NCBI RefSeq assembly: GCF_900110065.1 | Contig: NZ_FOCI01000004.1 | Location: 62,001 to 126,000, forward strand | Reading direction: 5' to 3' | Source of the DNA: Loktanella fryxellensis | GTDB lineage: Bacteria; Pseudomonadota; Alphaproteobacteria; Rhodobacterales; Rhodobacteraceae | Length of the DNA: 64,000 nucleotides | Shown: positions 9,672 to 18,581 of the stretch, piece after piece | How the letters are laid out: every line of letters begins with the position of its first letter | Numbering within the stretch: the first letter of the stretch is position 1 | Made by a program: the position numbers and the translations under genes | The notes under the pieces: generated by a model | Seen by the model: the letters and a program-made list of their open reading frames with translations, nothing else | What the model was told of the DNA's origin: nothing | Database searches by the model: none

Positions 9672-10517
9672 ATGACATCGCACATCGCCTTTCAGGGCGA
9701 ATTGGGCGCCTATGGCCATCAGGCCTGCGTCGAGACGCGCCCCGACCACGCGCCCCTGCCCTGTGCCACCTTCGAGGACACGATAGAGGCGGTCCGCAAG
9801 GGCGACGCCGATCTGGGCATGATCGCGATCGAGAATTCCACCTATGGCCGGGTCGCGGACGTGCATTCCCTGCTGCCCGAAAGCGGTCTGCACATCGTGG
9901 ACGAGGCGTTCGTGCGGGTGCACGTCAACCTGCTGGGGGTGCAGGGCGCAACCGTCAAGGACGTGACCCATGCCCACGGCCACGTGGTGATCCTGCCGCA
10001 ATGCGCGGGGTTCCTGCGCGAACACAGCATCCGGGGCGTGGTCAGCAGCGACAATGCCCGCGCCGCACGCGAAGTGGCCAGCCGGGGCGATCCCACACAA
10101 GGCGCACTGGCGTCCGAACTGGCCGCCGGCATCTACGGGTTGAAGATCCTTGCGCGACATATCGAGGATCACGCCCGCAACACCACACGCTTCGTCATCA
10201 TGGCGCGCGATCCGGACCTGCGGCGGCGCGGGCGCGGGCCGATGGTCACGGCGTTCGTCTTTCGCGTGCGCAACATCCCCGCAGCACTTTACAAGGCGAT
10301 GGGTGGCTTTGCGACCAACGGCGTGAACATGACCAAGCTGGAAAGCTACATGGTCGGCGGCAACTTTACCGCGACCCAGTTCTATGCCGAGGTCGAGGGC
10401 CATCCCGACGACCGCAGCGTGCAACTGGCGCTGGAAGAGCTGGATTACTTCACCGACCACGTGCGGCTGATGGGCGTGTTCCCCGCAGCCCCGCGCCGCC
10501 ACGAACGCGCCACCTGA
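9672..10517 (+). CDS. pheA: prephenate dehydratase with ACT domain
   Basis: Converts prephenate to phenylpyruvate in phenylalanine synthesis (cytoplasm). It is the monofunctional form, 281 aa, without chorismate mutase. It opens with IAFQGELGAYGHQAC, carries the catalytic TRF motif in NTTRFVIM (about 171), and ends with an ACT domain (about 190-270; FRVRNIPAALYKAMGGFA ... NMTKLESYMVGG). The GALASE-like segment appears as QGALASELAA. Phe feedback through the ACT domain is expected from the family. The convergent SRPBCC gene ends 6 bases away. Confidence 0.95.
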   Translation: MTSHIAFQGELGAYGHQACVETRPDHAPLPCATFEDTIEAVRKGDADLGMIAIENSTYGRVADVHSLLPESGLHIVDEAFVRVHVNLLGVQGATVKDVTHAHGHVVILPQCAGFLREHSIRGVVSSDNARAAREVASRGDPTQGALASELAAGIYGLKILARHIEDHARNTTRFVIMARDPDLRRRGRGPMVTAFVFRVRNIPAALYKAMGGFATNGVNMTKLESYMVGGNFTATQFYAEVEGHPDDRSVQLALEELDYFTDHVRLMGVFPAAPRRHERAT

Positions 10518-10522
10518 TAAGG

Positions 10523-10990
10523 TCAGGGATTGCCGGTCGCAGGCCCTTCAACGGACTTGGCGAACTCCGAGACCCGTTTCTTGAACCGCGCGGTCAGATT
10601 CGACTTGGCGAGTTTCAGCGATTGCAGCAGCAGGCGGGCGGGAATCGACCTGGCGGACAGTTCGATGGTGACCGACAGCCGCGTCCGTTTCGGCGACAGA
10701 GCGACCAGTTCGACGGTCGTCGCACCATCCAGACCGTTGGCCACAATCGACACGACCAGATCGGTCGGCGCGTCGAGTCGCGCGATGCGGGCCTGAACGC
10801 GACGTTCGCGCCCACGATAGGTGAACGTGGCGTCCCATGCGGACCCGACCACCACGGGCTGCCCGGTGTCCAGCCGTTTGACGTCCGCACCCCGGCGCAG
10901 CATCTGACGCTCGTAGCCGGCAAAATCGGTCACGCGGGCGTACACCTGCTGGATCGGAGCTTCGATATCTTCGCGGGCACTGAACTTCAT
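10523..10990 (-). CDS. SRPBCC-fold protein of unknown function
   Basis: A 155-aa protein starting MKFSAREDIEAPIQQVYARVTDF, the classic opening of START/polyketide-cyclase-like (SRPBCC) proteins, whose cavity binds hydrophobic ligands. The alternating strands that follow (VVGSAWDATFTYRGRERRVQA) and a C-terminal amphipathic helix rich in Lys/Arg fit the fold. No signal or membrane segment is visible. Its ligand cannot be told from sequence. It is a single gene between pheA (convergent) and nudC. Confidence 0.82.
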   Translation of the reverse strand: MKFSAREDIEAPIQQVYARVTDFAGYERQMLRRGADVKRLDTGQPVVVGSAWDATFTYRGRERRVQARIARLDAPTDLVVSIVANGLDGATTVELVALSPKRTRLSVTIELSARSIPARLLLQSLKLAKSNLTARFKKRVSEFAKSVEGPATGNP

Positions 10991-11038
10991 CTGGAACGCC
11001 TATCTGATCCGGTCACCCGGCACTGTCGCATGTAAGGA

Positions 11039-11983
11039 TTAATCGAGCCTGTCCGCCAGCCAGCCGTGCAGCAAGTGGTGCGCGATGGCACCGGGTCGCG
11101 CGGGGCGGATGTCGGGGTGCAGTCCGGCGAACACATCGGCCATCTCCTCGCGCGTGACCCAGCGGGCATCCTCGATCTCGACGGGGTCGATGGTGATGGC
11201 GGTGCTGGTGGCCTCGCCCGCCATGCCGCACATCAGCGACGCGGGAAACGGCCATGGCTGGCTGGCCAGATACCGGACCGGGCCGACGCGGACGCCGGTT
11301 TCCTCGAACACCTCGCGACGCACGGCGGCCTCCAGCGTCTCGCCGGGTTCGACGAAGCCCGCGAGCAGCGAATACATCCCCGCAGGCCAGCCCGGCGACC
11401 GGCCCACCAGGACGGAATTGCCGTGCGTCACCAGCATGATGACCACCGGGTCGGTGCGCGGGAAATGGTGCCGTCCGCACGGGGCGCAGTTGCGCTGCCA
11501 GCCGCCCTGCGCCATCGCAGTGGCCGCCCCGCAGTTGGCACAGAACCCGTGGCTGCCGTGCCATGTGACCAGCGCCCGCGCCGTCGCAGCAAGTTCCGCG
11601 TCCAGCGGCGACAGGTCGGTCATCACGCTGCGCAGTTCAGCGAATGCCGGACCCTCGGGCAAGGTGGGATGCACCTGCCGCGTCGTGTCGGCAAAGCCGT
11701 CGACGGGGGCGTCATCGCCGTCCGGTATCCAGCGGGACAGGTCGGCGGCCGACAGGGGTGTGCCGTCCACCAGCCCCAGCAGCACCCGGTTCGGTCCGGC
11801 GTCCGCCAGCATCGGGTGATCCGGGGTCAGCCGCACCAGCCCACCACGGTCGATCAGCGGCTTGCCGCGCCACAGGACGATAATGCGCGAATCAGGCGAT
11901 GTCGGCAGGGCCGCATCGCCGCGCAGATGCGCCGCGCGGTTCAAGCGGCCACCGCCAAATGTCACAGTTTCCGCCAAATTCAT
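11039..11983 (-). CDS. nudC: NADH pyrophosphatase NudC (Nudix)
   Basis: Hydrolyses NAD(H), and decaps NAD-capped RNA in characterised homologues. The 314-aa chain has a zinc ribbon (CANCG ... CAPCG), a full Nudix box (GFVEPGETLEAAVRRE then EETGV) and the NudC-specific SQPWPFPASLM. The start chosen is ATG 11983 (MNLAETVTFGG); the frame stays open upstream to 12103. The next gene is divergent and its first possible ATG lies only 20 bases away, so promoters and 5' ends must overlap. Confidence 0.93.
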   Translation of the reverse strand: MNLAETVTFGGGRLNRAAHLRGDAALPTSPDSRIIVLWRGKPLIDRGGLVRLTPDHPMLADAGPNRVLLGLVDGTPLSAADLSRWIPDGDDAPVDGFADTTRQVHPTLPEGPAFAELRSVMTDLSPLDAELAATARALVTWHGSHGFCANCGAATAMAQGGWQRNCAPCGRHHFPRTDPVVIMLVTHGNSVLVGRSPGWPAGMYSLLAGFVEPGETLEAAVRREVFEETGVRVGPVRYLASQPWPFPASLMCGMAGEATSTAITIDPVEIEDARWVTREEMADVFAGLHPDIRPARPGAIAHHLLHGWLADRLD

Positions 11984-12003
11984 GCACCGGGCATCGCACG
12001 GCC

Positions 12004-13932
12004 ATGATGAAAGCGCAATTGCTTGCAACGGTGGAAACATTCCGTCACGAGATGGTAAACCTGCGGTTGCATCAGGGCCTGCGATTGGACGTTCCAGCGA
12101 CACGTATCCCGGTGCCGGACGACGCGACGATCACGGGACGTCTGCGCCTGATCGGCACGACAGACCTGCACATGCAGCTGACACCCTACGACTATCTGCG
12201 CGACGAGCCTTTTGGCAACGGCGGCCTGACGCGCCTTGCCCCCCTGATCGCCGCCGCCCGCGCCGATTGTGCGGCCACGATCCTGTGCGACAGCGGCGAT
12301 TTCCTGCAGGGCTCGCCGTTGGCCGATCACATCGCCGCATCCGACGTGCTGCCGCATCCCATGGTGCAGGCCTTCAACGCGCTGCGCTACGATGCGGTGA
12401 CGCTGGGCAACCACGACTTCGACTATGGCATGCCCTGGCTGGGCCGGGTGCTGCAGGATCTGGATGCGCCGGTGGTCGGCACCAACCTGACCGTCACCGG
12501 TCCGGCGCCGCTGATCCTGCCGTGGACAGTCCTGCACCGCAGCGTCCCGTGTTCGGACGACAGTGTGCGTCCACTGGCAATCGGGATCATGGGATTCGCG
12601 CCGCCGCAGATCGTGGACTGGAACGCCGACATCCTGGACGAGGCGCTGCAGACGCAGGACATCCTGACGGCCGCCCGCCTGACCCTGCCGCTGCTGCAGG
12701 CCGCCGGCGCTGACCTGATCGTCGCCCTGTGCCACGGGGGGCCGGTCGCCGGTCCCGACCAGCCGCGGATGGAGAATGCGGCCCTGTCGCTGGCCCGCTT
12801 GGCGGGCATCGATGCGCTGCTGATGGGCCACATGCACGGCAGCTTTCCGGGGCCCTGCTTTGCGGGTCTGCCCGACGCGGACAGCGCCGCTGGCCTGCTG
12901 GCGGGGACACCTGCCGTCATGGCTGCATCCTATGGCCAGAAGATCGGTGTGCTGGATCTGGACCTGCGCGTGGCTCCATCCGGTGCCGCCCGGCGCTGGA
13001 CGGTGACGGGGCACCACGCCGCCCTGCGCGCCCCCGACCGTGGCGATCACGCCCCCTCGGCCCTGTCGCGCCAGATGGACTGCGTCCTGTCCGCCCCGCA
13101 CGCAGCGACGCTGAAGCGGTTGCACAGCCCTGTCGGGCGGGCGGGCCATGCGCTGACCAGCCACTTTGCCGCGATCGGCCACGACGATACCGCATTGCTG
13201 CTGGCGCAGGTGCAGATCGCCGCCGTGAAACCGGCGTTGAAGGACACGGTCTGGGCCGACCTGCCGGTGCTGGCCAGCACCGCGCCGTTCCGCGCCGGCG
13301 GGCACGGCGGCCCGCAGAATTACCTGTGCATTCCCCCCGGCATCCTGCGCCTGCGCGATTGCGCCGCCATGGTGCCCTTCGACAACCGGATCTGCGCCGT
13401 GCTGCGGACCGGCCGACAGATCCGCACATGGCTCGACGTCACGTCGGCGTTCTACCGGACGCTGGTGCCGGGCGTCGCGGATCAACCGCTGATCGACCGC
13501 AGCATCCCACCCTATCATTTCGACACGCTGCATGGTGTCGCCTATCGCATCGACCTGTCGCTGGCACCGGGCCAACCGGGCCGCATCGCGGATTTGTCCG
13601 TGGACGGCAGACCGCTGGCCGATACCGACCGCTGCATCGTGGCCACCAGCACCTACCGCGCCCGCGGCGGCGGTGGCATGGTCCGTGCAACGGACGCCGA
13701 TCTGCTGCACACGACGCAGGACGGCCTGCTGACCCTGCTGACCCGCACCCTGCAACGGGACGGCCACGTGCCGCCCGGCGCCCCCCCGCCGTGGTCCTTC
13801 GCCACCCTGCCGGGCGCCAGCGCGGTGTTCGAGACGAGCCCTGCGGCATTGCACACGCCGCGGCCCGTGGCGGGCCTTGAACCCCTCGGCCTCGGAACCG
13901 ACGGATATGCCCGGTTCCGTCTGACGCTCTGA
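12004..13932 (+). CDS. 5'-nucleotidase / 2',3'-cyclic phosphodiesterase-type metallophosphatase, without signal peptide
   Basis: A member of the UshA/CpdB family of two-metal nucleotidases, about 642 aa. An N-terminal metallophosphoesterase domain shows GTTDLHM, DSGDFLQGSPLA, GNHDFDYG and LLMGHMHG; a C-terminal 5'-nucleotidase domain (from about 380) has GGHGGPQNY, VPFDNRICAV and the late TSTYRARGGGGM loop. Relatives are usually exported, but this protein has no signal peptide: the N-terminus is MMKAQLLATVETFRHEM. ATG 12052 would shorten it by 16 residues and also gives no signal. It may work in the cytoplasm, or the start may be misread. It is divergent from nudC. Confidence 0.85.
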   Translation: MMKAQLLATVETFRHEMVNLRLHQGLRLDVPATRIPVPDDATITGRLRLIGTTDLHMQLTPYDYLRDEPFGNGGLTRLAPLIAAARADCAATILCDSGDFLQGSPLADHIAASDVLPHPMVQAFNALRYDAVTLGNHDFDYGMPWLGRVLQDLDAPVVGTNLTVTGPAPLILPWTVLHRSVPCSDDSVRPLAIGIMGFAPPQIVDWNADILDEALQTQDILTAARLTLPLLQAAGADLIVALCHGGPVAGPDQPRMENAALSLARLAGIDALLMGHMHGSFPGPCFAGLPDADSAAGLLAGTPAVMAASYGQKIGVLDLDLRVAPSGAARRWTVTGHHAALRAPDRGDHAPSALSRQMDCVLSAPHAATLKRLHSPVGRAGHALTSHFAAIGHDDTALLLAQVQIAAVKPALKDTVWADLPVLASTAPFRAGGHGGPQNYLCIPPGILRLRDCAAMVPFDNRICAVLRTGRQIRTWLDVTSAFYRTLVPGVADQPLIDRSIPPYHFDTLHGVAYRIDLSLAPGQPGRIADLSVDGRPLADTDRCIVATSTYRARGGGGMVRATDADLLHTTQDGLLTLLTRTLQRDGHVPPGAPPPWSFATLPGASAVFETSPAALHTPRPVAGLEPLGLGTDGYARFRLTL

Positions 13933-13947
13933 CGCCACAGCGCGGCC

Positions 13948-13976
13948 TTGCACCCCGCCGCACCCACCGCTATATC
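13948..13976 (+). promoter_or_regulatory. promoter of the SRP RNA gene
   Basis: TTGCAC (13948-13953) and TATATC (13971-13976) with an ideal 17-base spacer. The RNA 5' end follows about 7 bases later. Confidence 0.7.
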
Positions 13977-13982
13977 AGGGGA

Positions 13983-14075
13983 GAGAGGTTGGCGCGGGCG
14001 AGCGCCTCGCCAACCTGGTCAGGTCCGGAAGGAAGCAGCCATAACGAGCCCCGCTTGGGTCGTTGTCAGCCTCTC
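13983..14075 (+). ncRNA. ffs: signal recognition particle RNA (4.5S type)
   Basis: Small SRP RNA of about 93 nt that binds Ffh for co-translational targeting. The hallmark apical hairpin is present: GGTCAGGTCCGGAAGGAAGC, with the GGAA tetraloop and the asymmetric loop. The ends GAGAGG and CCTCTC pair, and the arms between form one long rod. It lies between the nucleotidase gene and rsgA with its own promoter. Confidence 0.93.
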
Positions 14076-14108
14076 ACCCCATTTCCCGCCAGTCAGGGCA
14101 GTCCCGCG

Positions 14109-15149
14109 TTGAACCCCACCACCGACGCGCAAGCCGACGCCCTGACCCACCTTGGCTGGTCCGCGTTCGAACGGGACCAGATGTCGTCCGATGACGCCGC
14201 CCTGACCCCCGCCCGCATCAGCACCGTGAACCGCCGCAACGTCGGTGCCCTGACTGCCACAGGCCCGCTGACGCTGGTCGCCGATCCGGGCATCACCACC
14301 GCCAGCTTCGCCGTCGGCGACTGGGTGCTGTGCGATACCGCGTCGGCGCATCTGGTCCGCCGCCTCGACCGGCGCAGCCTGCTGCAGCGCGGGGCAGAGT
14401 TCCACAGCGGCCAGCGGCAGCTGATCGCAGCCAACCTCGACACGCTGTTCGTGGTCACGTCCTGCAATGCGGACTTCAACGTGGCACGGCTGGAACGCTA
14501 CCTCGCCCTCGCCCATGATGCTGGCATCTTGCCCGCGATCGTGCTGACCAAGGCGGACCAGTCCGATGCCGCCGACTATATCGCGCAGGCCCGCGCCCTT
14601 GGCCCCGACCTGCCGGTGATCGCGCTGAACGCCAAGGGGCCGGACGTGGCTGCCCTGCTGGCGCCGTGGTGCGGGCCGGGGCAGACCGTGGCACTCGTCG
14701 GCTCCTCCGGCGTGGGCAAGACGACGCTGGCCAACGCCCTGACGGGCCGTAACGACGACACGCAGGCGATCCGAGAGGATGATGCGCGTGGCCGTCACAC
14801 CACCACCAAACGCAGCCTGCATGCCCTGCCCACGGGCGGCTGGCTGATCGACACGCCGGGCATGCGCGGGCTGGCCGTGGCCGACGTCACCGCCGGCATC
14901 GACGCGACCTTTCCAGAGATCAGCGCCCTGACCGGCGCGTGCCGGTTCCGCGATTGCCTGCACGGGGGCGAGCCGGGCTGTGCCGTGCAGGCGGCGGTGG
15001 ATGCCGGCGACATCGACCCGGAGCGTCTGCGCCGCTACCGCAAGCTGCGGGCAGAGGATGCGCAATCGACCGAAAGCATCGCAGCCACCATGGCGCGCAA
15101 GCAGCGCACCGCGAAGTCCGGCAAACCGCCCGCCCGCCGGGGCCGCTGA
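14109..15149 (+). CDS. rsgA: ribosome small subunit GTPase RsgA
   Basis: Late-stage 30S assembly GTPase. The G motifs are circularly permuted as in the family: TKAD (G4) comes first, then GSSGVGKTT (G1) and DTPGMRG (G3). The C-terminal zinc site is CRFRDCLHGGEPGC. An OB-like N-terminal part precedes them. No ATG or GTG stands at the expected place. The TTG at 14109 (LNPTTDAQ) gives 346 aa, has an AGGGCAG upstream, and leaves the SRP RNA free; extending the frame further would run back into that RNA. A basic C-terminal tail (KQRTAKSGKPPARRGR) may contact rRNA (inference). Confidence 0.88.
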   Translation: MNPTTDAQADALTHLGWSAFERDQMSSDDAALTPARISTVNRRNVGALTATGPLTLVADPGITTASFAVGDWVLCDTASAHLVRRLDRRSLLQRGAEFHSGQRQLIAANLDTLFVVTSCNADFNVARLERYLALAHDAGILPAIVLTKADQSDAADYIAQARALGPDLPVIALNAKGPDVAALLAPWCGPGQTVALVGSSGVGKTTLANALTGRNDDTQAIREDDARGRHTTTKRSLHALPTGGWLIDTPGMRGLAVADVTAGIDATFPEISALTGACRFRDCLHGGEPGCAVQAAVDAGDIDPERLRRYRKLRAEDAQSTESIAATMARKQRTAKSGKPPARRGR

Positions 15150-15180
15150 CGGCCGCCCCGGATCGCGGCCCGCATGGGCG

Positions 15181-16278
15181 TCAGGTGTTGAACAGGAAAT
15201 GCAGCACGTCACCGTCCTTGACGGTATAGGTCTTGCCTTCAGACCGCATCTTGCCAGCCTCCTTGGCGGGCTGTTCACCACCAAGCGTCACGAAATCATC
15301 ATAGGCGATGGTTTCGGCGCGGATGAAGCCACGCTCGAAATCGCCGTGGATCACGCCGGCAGCCTTGGGCGCACTCGTGCCCGCGTTGATCGTCCACGCG
15401 CGCGCCTCTTTCGGGCCCACGGTGAAATAGGTCTGCAGGTGCAGCAGGGCATAGCCCGCACGGATCAGGCGATCCAGACCCGCCTCGGCCAGACCCATCT
15501 CGGACAGGAACATCTCCGCCTCGTCCGCGTCGAGCTGGCTGATCTCCTCCTCGATCCGGGCGGAGATCACGACGGCGGAATTGCCCTCCGCCTCGGCCAT
15601 GGCGCGCACGCGCTCCGACTGGGCGTTGCCGGTGGCGCTCGCCGCCTCCTCGACGTTGCAGACGTAAAGGACGGGTTTCGTCGTCAGCAGTTGCAGCATC
15701 CGCCACGCCTTGGCGTCCTCGGGGTCCACGTCTACGGTGCGGGCGGGACGGCCCGCCTCCAGTGCGGCCTGTGCGGCTTCCAGCAGGCGGACCTGCTGGC
15801 CTGCATCCTTGTCGCCGCCGCGCACCTTGCGCTGCAGGTTGACCAGACGCTTCTCGATGCTTTCCAGATCGGACAGCATCAGTTCCGTCTCGATCACTTC
15901 GGCATCCGACACGGGATCCACGCGACCTTCCACATGGGTGATGTCGTCATCCTCGAAGCACCGCAGCACATGGGCGATGGCGTCGCATTCGCGGATGTTG
16001 GCCAGAAACTGGTTGCCCAGCCCCTCGCCCTTGCTGGCACCCTTCACGAGGCCCGCGATATCGACGAAGGTCATGCGCGTCGGGATGATCTGCTTGCTGC
16101 CAGCAATGCTGGCCAGCTTGTCCAGCCGCGCGTCGGGCACGGCCACGTCGCCCACATTGGGCTCGATCGTGCAGAACGGAAAGTTGGCGGCCTGCGCGGC
16201 TGCAGTGCGCGTCAGCGCATTGAACAGCGTCGACTTGCCGACGTTCGGCAAACCCACGATCCCCATCTTGAAGCCCAT
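15181..16278 (-). CDS. ychF: redox-regulated ATPase/GTPase YchF
   Basis: Universally conserved Obg-family P-loop ATPase linked to ribosomes and stress response. The 365-aa chain starts MGFKMGIVGLPNVGKSTLFN (Walker A), carries the F(V)DIAGLVKGASKGEGLGNQFL switch region, a coiled-coil segment (about 130-200), and a C-terminal TGS domain (LQTYFTVGPKEARAW ... KDGDVLHFLFNT). ATG 16278 is preceded by GGAGA, which decides the start. A convergent neighbour, rsgA, ends 31 bases away. Confidence 0.96.
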   Translation of the reverse strand: MGFKMGIVGLPNVGKSTLFNALTRTAAAQAANFPFCTIEPNVGDVAVPDARLDKLASIAGSKQIIPTRMTFVDIAGLVKGASKGEGLGNQFLANIRECDAIAHVLRCFEDDDITHVEGRVDPVSDAEVIETELMLSDLESIEKRLVNLQRKVRGGDKDAGQQVRLLEAAQAALEAGRPARTVDVDPEDAKAWRMLQLLTTKPVLYVCNVEEAASATGNAQSERVRAMAEAEGNSAVVISARIEEEISQLDADEAEMFLSEMGLAEAGLDRLIRAGYALLHLQTYFTVGPKEARAWTINAGTSAPKAAGVIHGDFERGFIRAETIAYDDFVTLGGEQPAKEAGKMRSEGKTYTVKDGDVLHFLFNT

Positions 16279-16346
16279 GACGCATCTCCTGTCCCGGTGT
16301 CCGCCCGGCCTTAAACGGGTGGCCCCCGTCGTGCAAGCCAAAGGCT

Positions 16347-16375
16347 TTGGCCGCTGGCCGCACCTCTGCTAGGAT
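16347..16375 (+). promoter_or_regulatory. promoter of the VOC gene
   Basis: TTGGCC (16347-16352) and TAGGAT (16370-16375) with a 17-base spacer, 28 bases ahead of the ATG, which itself has an AGGAG site. Confidence 0.5.
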
Positions 16376-16403
16376 CAGGAGCATCGTTGCATAGGAGTAG
16401 CCC

Positions 16404-16817
16404 ATGACACCGATCCCCTATCTCTTCTTCCATGACACCTGCGAAGAGGCGTTCACCTTTTACGGCAAGGTCTTCGGCACGACACCGCAGTTCATGCGGG
16501 TCAAGGGCTCTCCCATGGAAGAGCACCTGCCGCCAAGTGCCGTGAACGGCATCATGCACGCCCACCTCGTGGTGGGTGACGGTGCGCTGAACGGGTCAGA
16601 CGACCTGTCGGACACACCCGGTCCCGCGATGGCGGGCTGCAACGTGATGATCGCCTTGCCCGACGAGGACCGCGCCCGCGCCTGTTTCGACGCCCTGTCA
16701 GAGGGAGGAGAGGTCCGCATGCCGTTCGCGCCGCAGTTCTGGTCGCCGGGCTTCGGGGCCTTCACCGACCGCTTCGGCATCCGCTGGATGATCGACACCG
16801 CCGCCGACCCGGCCTGA
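16404..16817 (+). CDS. VOC / PhnB-like protein (glyoxalase fold)
   Basis: A 137-aa vicinal-oxygen-chelate protein of the PhnB/DUF1338-like group. It begins with PYLFFHDTCEEAFTFYGKVF, contains HAHLVVGDGALNGSD and ends with the family pattern WSPGFGAFTDRFGIRWMID. The usual role of this subgroup is unknown; it lacks clear evidence of being a true glyoxalase or resistance protein. AGGAG lies 6 bases before the ATG. It is monocistronic, convergent with the next small gene. Confidence 0.87.
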   Translation: MTPIPYLFFHDTCEEAFTFYGKVFGTTPQFMRVKGSPMEEHLPPSAVNGIMHAHLVVGDGALNGSDDLSDTPGPAMAGCNVMIALPDEDRARACFDALSEGGEVRMPFAPQFWSPGFGAFTDRFGIRWMIDTAADPA

Positions 16818-16822
16818 TCGCA

Positions 16823-17005
16823 TCAGGCGCGGTTGCGCCCTTCCCAGATCAGGATCCAGGCGAGGATGACGAACGCCGGATGACCAAGGCCGCCACTGAA
16901 GATGATGGCGGGCACCCAGAACAGGAACGCAAGGATGGCGACGATGGGTCGGCCTGCGAACAGGATCGACAGCGGGGGCAGCAGAAGCGCGAGGATGTAA
17001 TTCAT
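16823..17005 (-). CDS. YqaE/Pmp3-family small membrane protein
   Basis: A 60-aa proteolipid with two hydrophobic helices: MNYILALLLPPLSILFAGRP and AILAFLFWVPAIIFSGGLGH, then HPAFVILAWILIW. This is the UPF0057/Pmp3 pattern; relatives influence membrane potential and salt tolerance. The start at 17005 matches the family; an in-frame ATG at 17026 would add seven hydrophilic residues. Confidence 0.82.
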   Translation of the reverse strand: MNYILALLLPPLSILFAGRPIVAILAFLFWVPAIIFSGGLGHPAFVILAWILIWEGRNRA

Positions 17006-17107
17006 GACCCCGATATGGGGGCGCACGCGCGGATTTCAAACCCCGCCGCACCATTGCAATCGCGCAGCCCTTGCAGCAGAAAGCGGTGATCCATGAAAGT
17101 TGCCGCC

Positions 17108-17899
17108 ATGTCCCGTATCGACGCCACCTTCGCCGCCCTGCGCGCCCGGAACCGCAAGGCCTTCGTGGCCTATGTCATGGCGGGCGATCCCACCTACGAC
17201 AAAAGCCTGCAGATCGTGCGCGGCCTGCCCGCCGCCGGCGTGGACATCATCGAACTGGGCCTGCCCTTCACCGACCCGATGGCGGACGGCACGACGATCC
17301 AGCTGGCCGGACAGCGCGCGCTGGCGGGTCACATGACGCTGGACCGCACCCTCGACATCGCGCGCAGCCTGCGGGAAACCGACGACACCACGCCCATCGT
17401 GCTGATGGGCTACTACAACCCGATCTATTCGCGCGGCGTGGACCTGTTCCTGCAGCAGGCCCGCGACGCGGGCATCGACGGTCTGATCGTCGTCGATCTG
17501 CCGCCGGAGGAGGATGACGAACTCTGCCTGCCCGCGCAGAAGGCCGGTCTGAACTTCATCCGCCTCGCGACCCCCACCACCGACGACGCGCGTCTGCCGC
17601 GCGTGCTGACGAACACCTCCGGTTTCCTCTACTACGTCTCGGTTACGGGCATCACCGGCACCGCCAGCGCCCAGACCGCCGACGTGGCACCAAAGGTGGC
17701 ACGGATCAAGTCGCAGACCGACCTGCCGGTGATCGTGGGCTTCGGTATCAAGACACCGGACGCCGCGCGCGCGATCGCACAGGTGGCGGACGGGGCCGTG
17801 GTCGGGTCCGCCATCGTGGACCGGATCGCCGCGGGCGACAGCGTCGAGGACATCCTCGCCTTCGTGAAATCCCTTGCCGATGGATGCCACGACGTGTGA
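17108..17899 (+). CDS. trpA: tryptophan synthase alpha subunit
   Basis: Cleaves indole-3-glycerol phosphate to indole, passed to TrpB. TIM-barrel of 263 aa. Catalytic Glu is in [15 protein letters not shown], whose Asp is the second catalytic residue. The phosphate-binding loops GITGTASAQ and [10 protein letters not shown] are present. The start at 17108 (MSRIDATF) matches relatives; an in-frame ATG at 17093 adds five residues. trpB is not next to it within the window. Confidence 0.95.
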   Translation: MSRIDATFAALRARNRKAFVAYVMAGDPTYDKSLQIVRGLPAAGVDIIELGLPFTDPMADGTTIQLAGQRALAGHMTLDRTLDIARSLRETDDTTPIVLMGYYNPIYSRGVDLFLQQARDAGIDGLIVVDLPPEEDDELCLPAQKAGLNFIRLATPTTDDARLPRVLTNTSGFLYYVSVTGITGTASAQTADVAPKVARIKSQTDLPVIVGFGIKTPDAARAIAQVADGAVVGSAIVDRIAAGDSVEDILAFVKSLADGCHDV

Positions 17900-18086
17900 C
17901 GGCACCGGGCTGATCGCAGCAGCCCCCCACACGACCGGCCCGTCGCGCCGCTCCGACGGCCGCCAGCCGCACGGTCCCCCGTTCTTCTGGTCGAAAATAT
18001 CCCGGGGGCCGGCGCAGCCGGGGGGCAGCGCCCCCAGCAACGCCCGCGTCAGTCCCGGCGTTTCGTCATCTCATGCAACAAATGCG
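17900..18086. other. intergenic region between convergent trpA and def
   Basis: No gene is visible. The stretch holds copy 1 of the dispersed hairpin element, described separately. Confidence 0.6.
17981..18035. repeat. dispersed intergenic hairpin element, copy 1
   Basis: TTCTTCTGGTC, two bases, AAATATCCCGGGG, then two stem-loops: a small CCGG/CCGG and a GC-rich GGGGGC/GCCCCC with loop AGC. It lies 82 bases after the trpA stop and 52 bases from the 3' end of the convergent def gene. Read toward the minus strand it is a hairpin followed by GGGATATTT. Confidence 0.8.
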
Positions 18087-18581
18087 TCAGCCACGCAGCT
18101 TCGCCGCCTTGCGCAGCAGCATGTCGCGCTTCAACCGGGTCAGCCGGTCGACATACATCCGCCCCGCCAGATGGTCGATCTGGTGCTGCACCGACACGGC
18201 CCACAACCCCACGAAATCGCGGTCCTCGACCACGCCTTCCGCATTCAGAAACCGCACGGTCACGGCGCGGGGCCGGTTCACCAGAGACGAGACACCGGGC
18301 AGGCAGGGGCTCGCCTCCTCGTGGTCGCGGAACTCCACACTGGCATGCAGCACTTCGGGGTTGGCCATCCGCACCGCCTGCCCGCGCGCCGTGCTGGCAT
18401 CCACCACCGCAAGGCGCAGCGGCACGCCGATCTGCACCGCGGCAAGGCCCACGCCTGGCATCGCTTCCATCACCGCGATCATCTCGTCCCAGAGGCCGCG
18501 CACGCTGTCGTCGACCGCAGCCACATCCGCCGCCGCCGTGCGCAGCATCGGGTGCGGCCACTGCAGGATTGCCCGTGTCAT
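18087..18581 (-). CDS. peptide deformylase-like protein lacking the catalytic Glu
   Basis: Third gene of a def triplet, 164 aa. Motif 1 is near-canonical (GVGLAAVQIG, 43-52). Motif 2 has the metal Cys (Cys93) but in the sequence EASPCLPG instead of EGCLS. Motif 3 reads QHQIDH (132-137), so Gln134 replaces the catalytic Glu of HExxH while both metal His stay. The codon is CAG, one base from GAG. Loss of the general base should abolish or strongly cut deformylation, so a binding or regulatory role is possible (inference). Its ATG overlaps the stop of the middle def gene by four bases (ATGA). Confidence 0.88.
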   Translation of the reverse strand: MTRAILQWPHPMLRTAAADVAAVDDSVRGLWDEMIAVMEAMPGVGLAAVQIGVPLRLAVVDASTARGQAVRMANPEVLHASVEFRDHEEASPCLPGVSSLVNRPRAVTVRFLNAEGVVEDRDFVGLWAVSVQHQIDHLAGRMYVDRLTRLKRDMLLRKAAKLRG

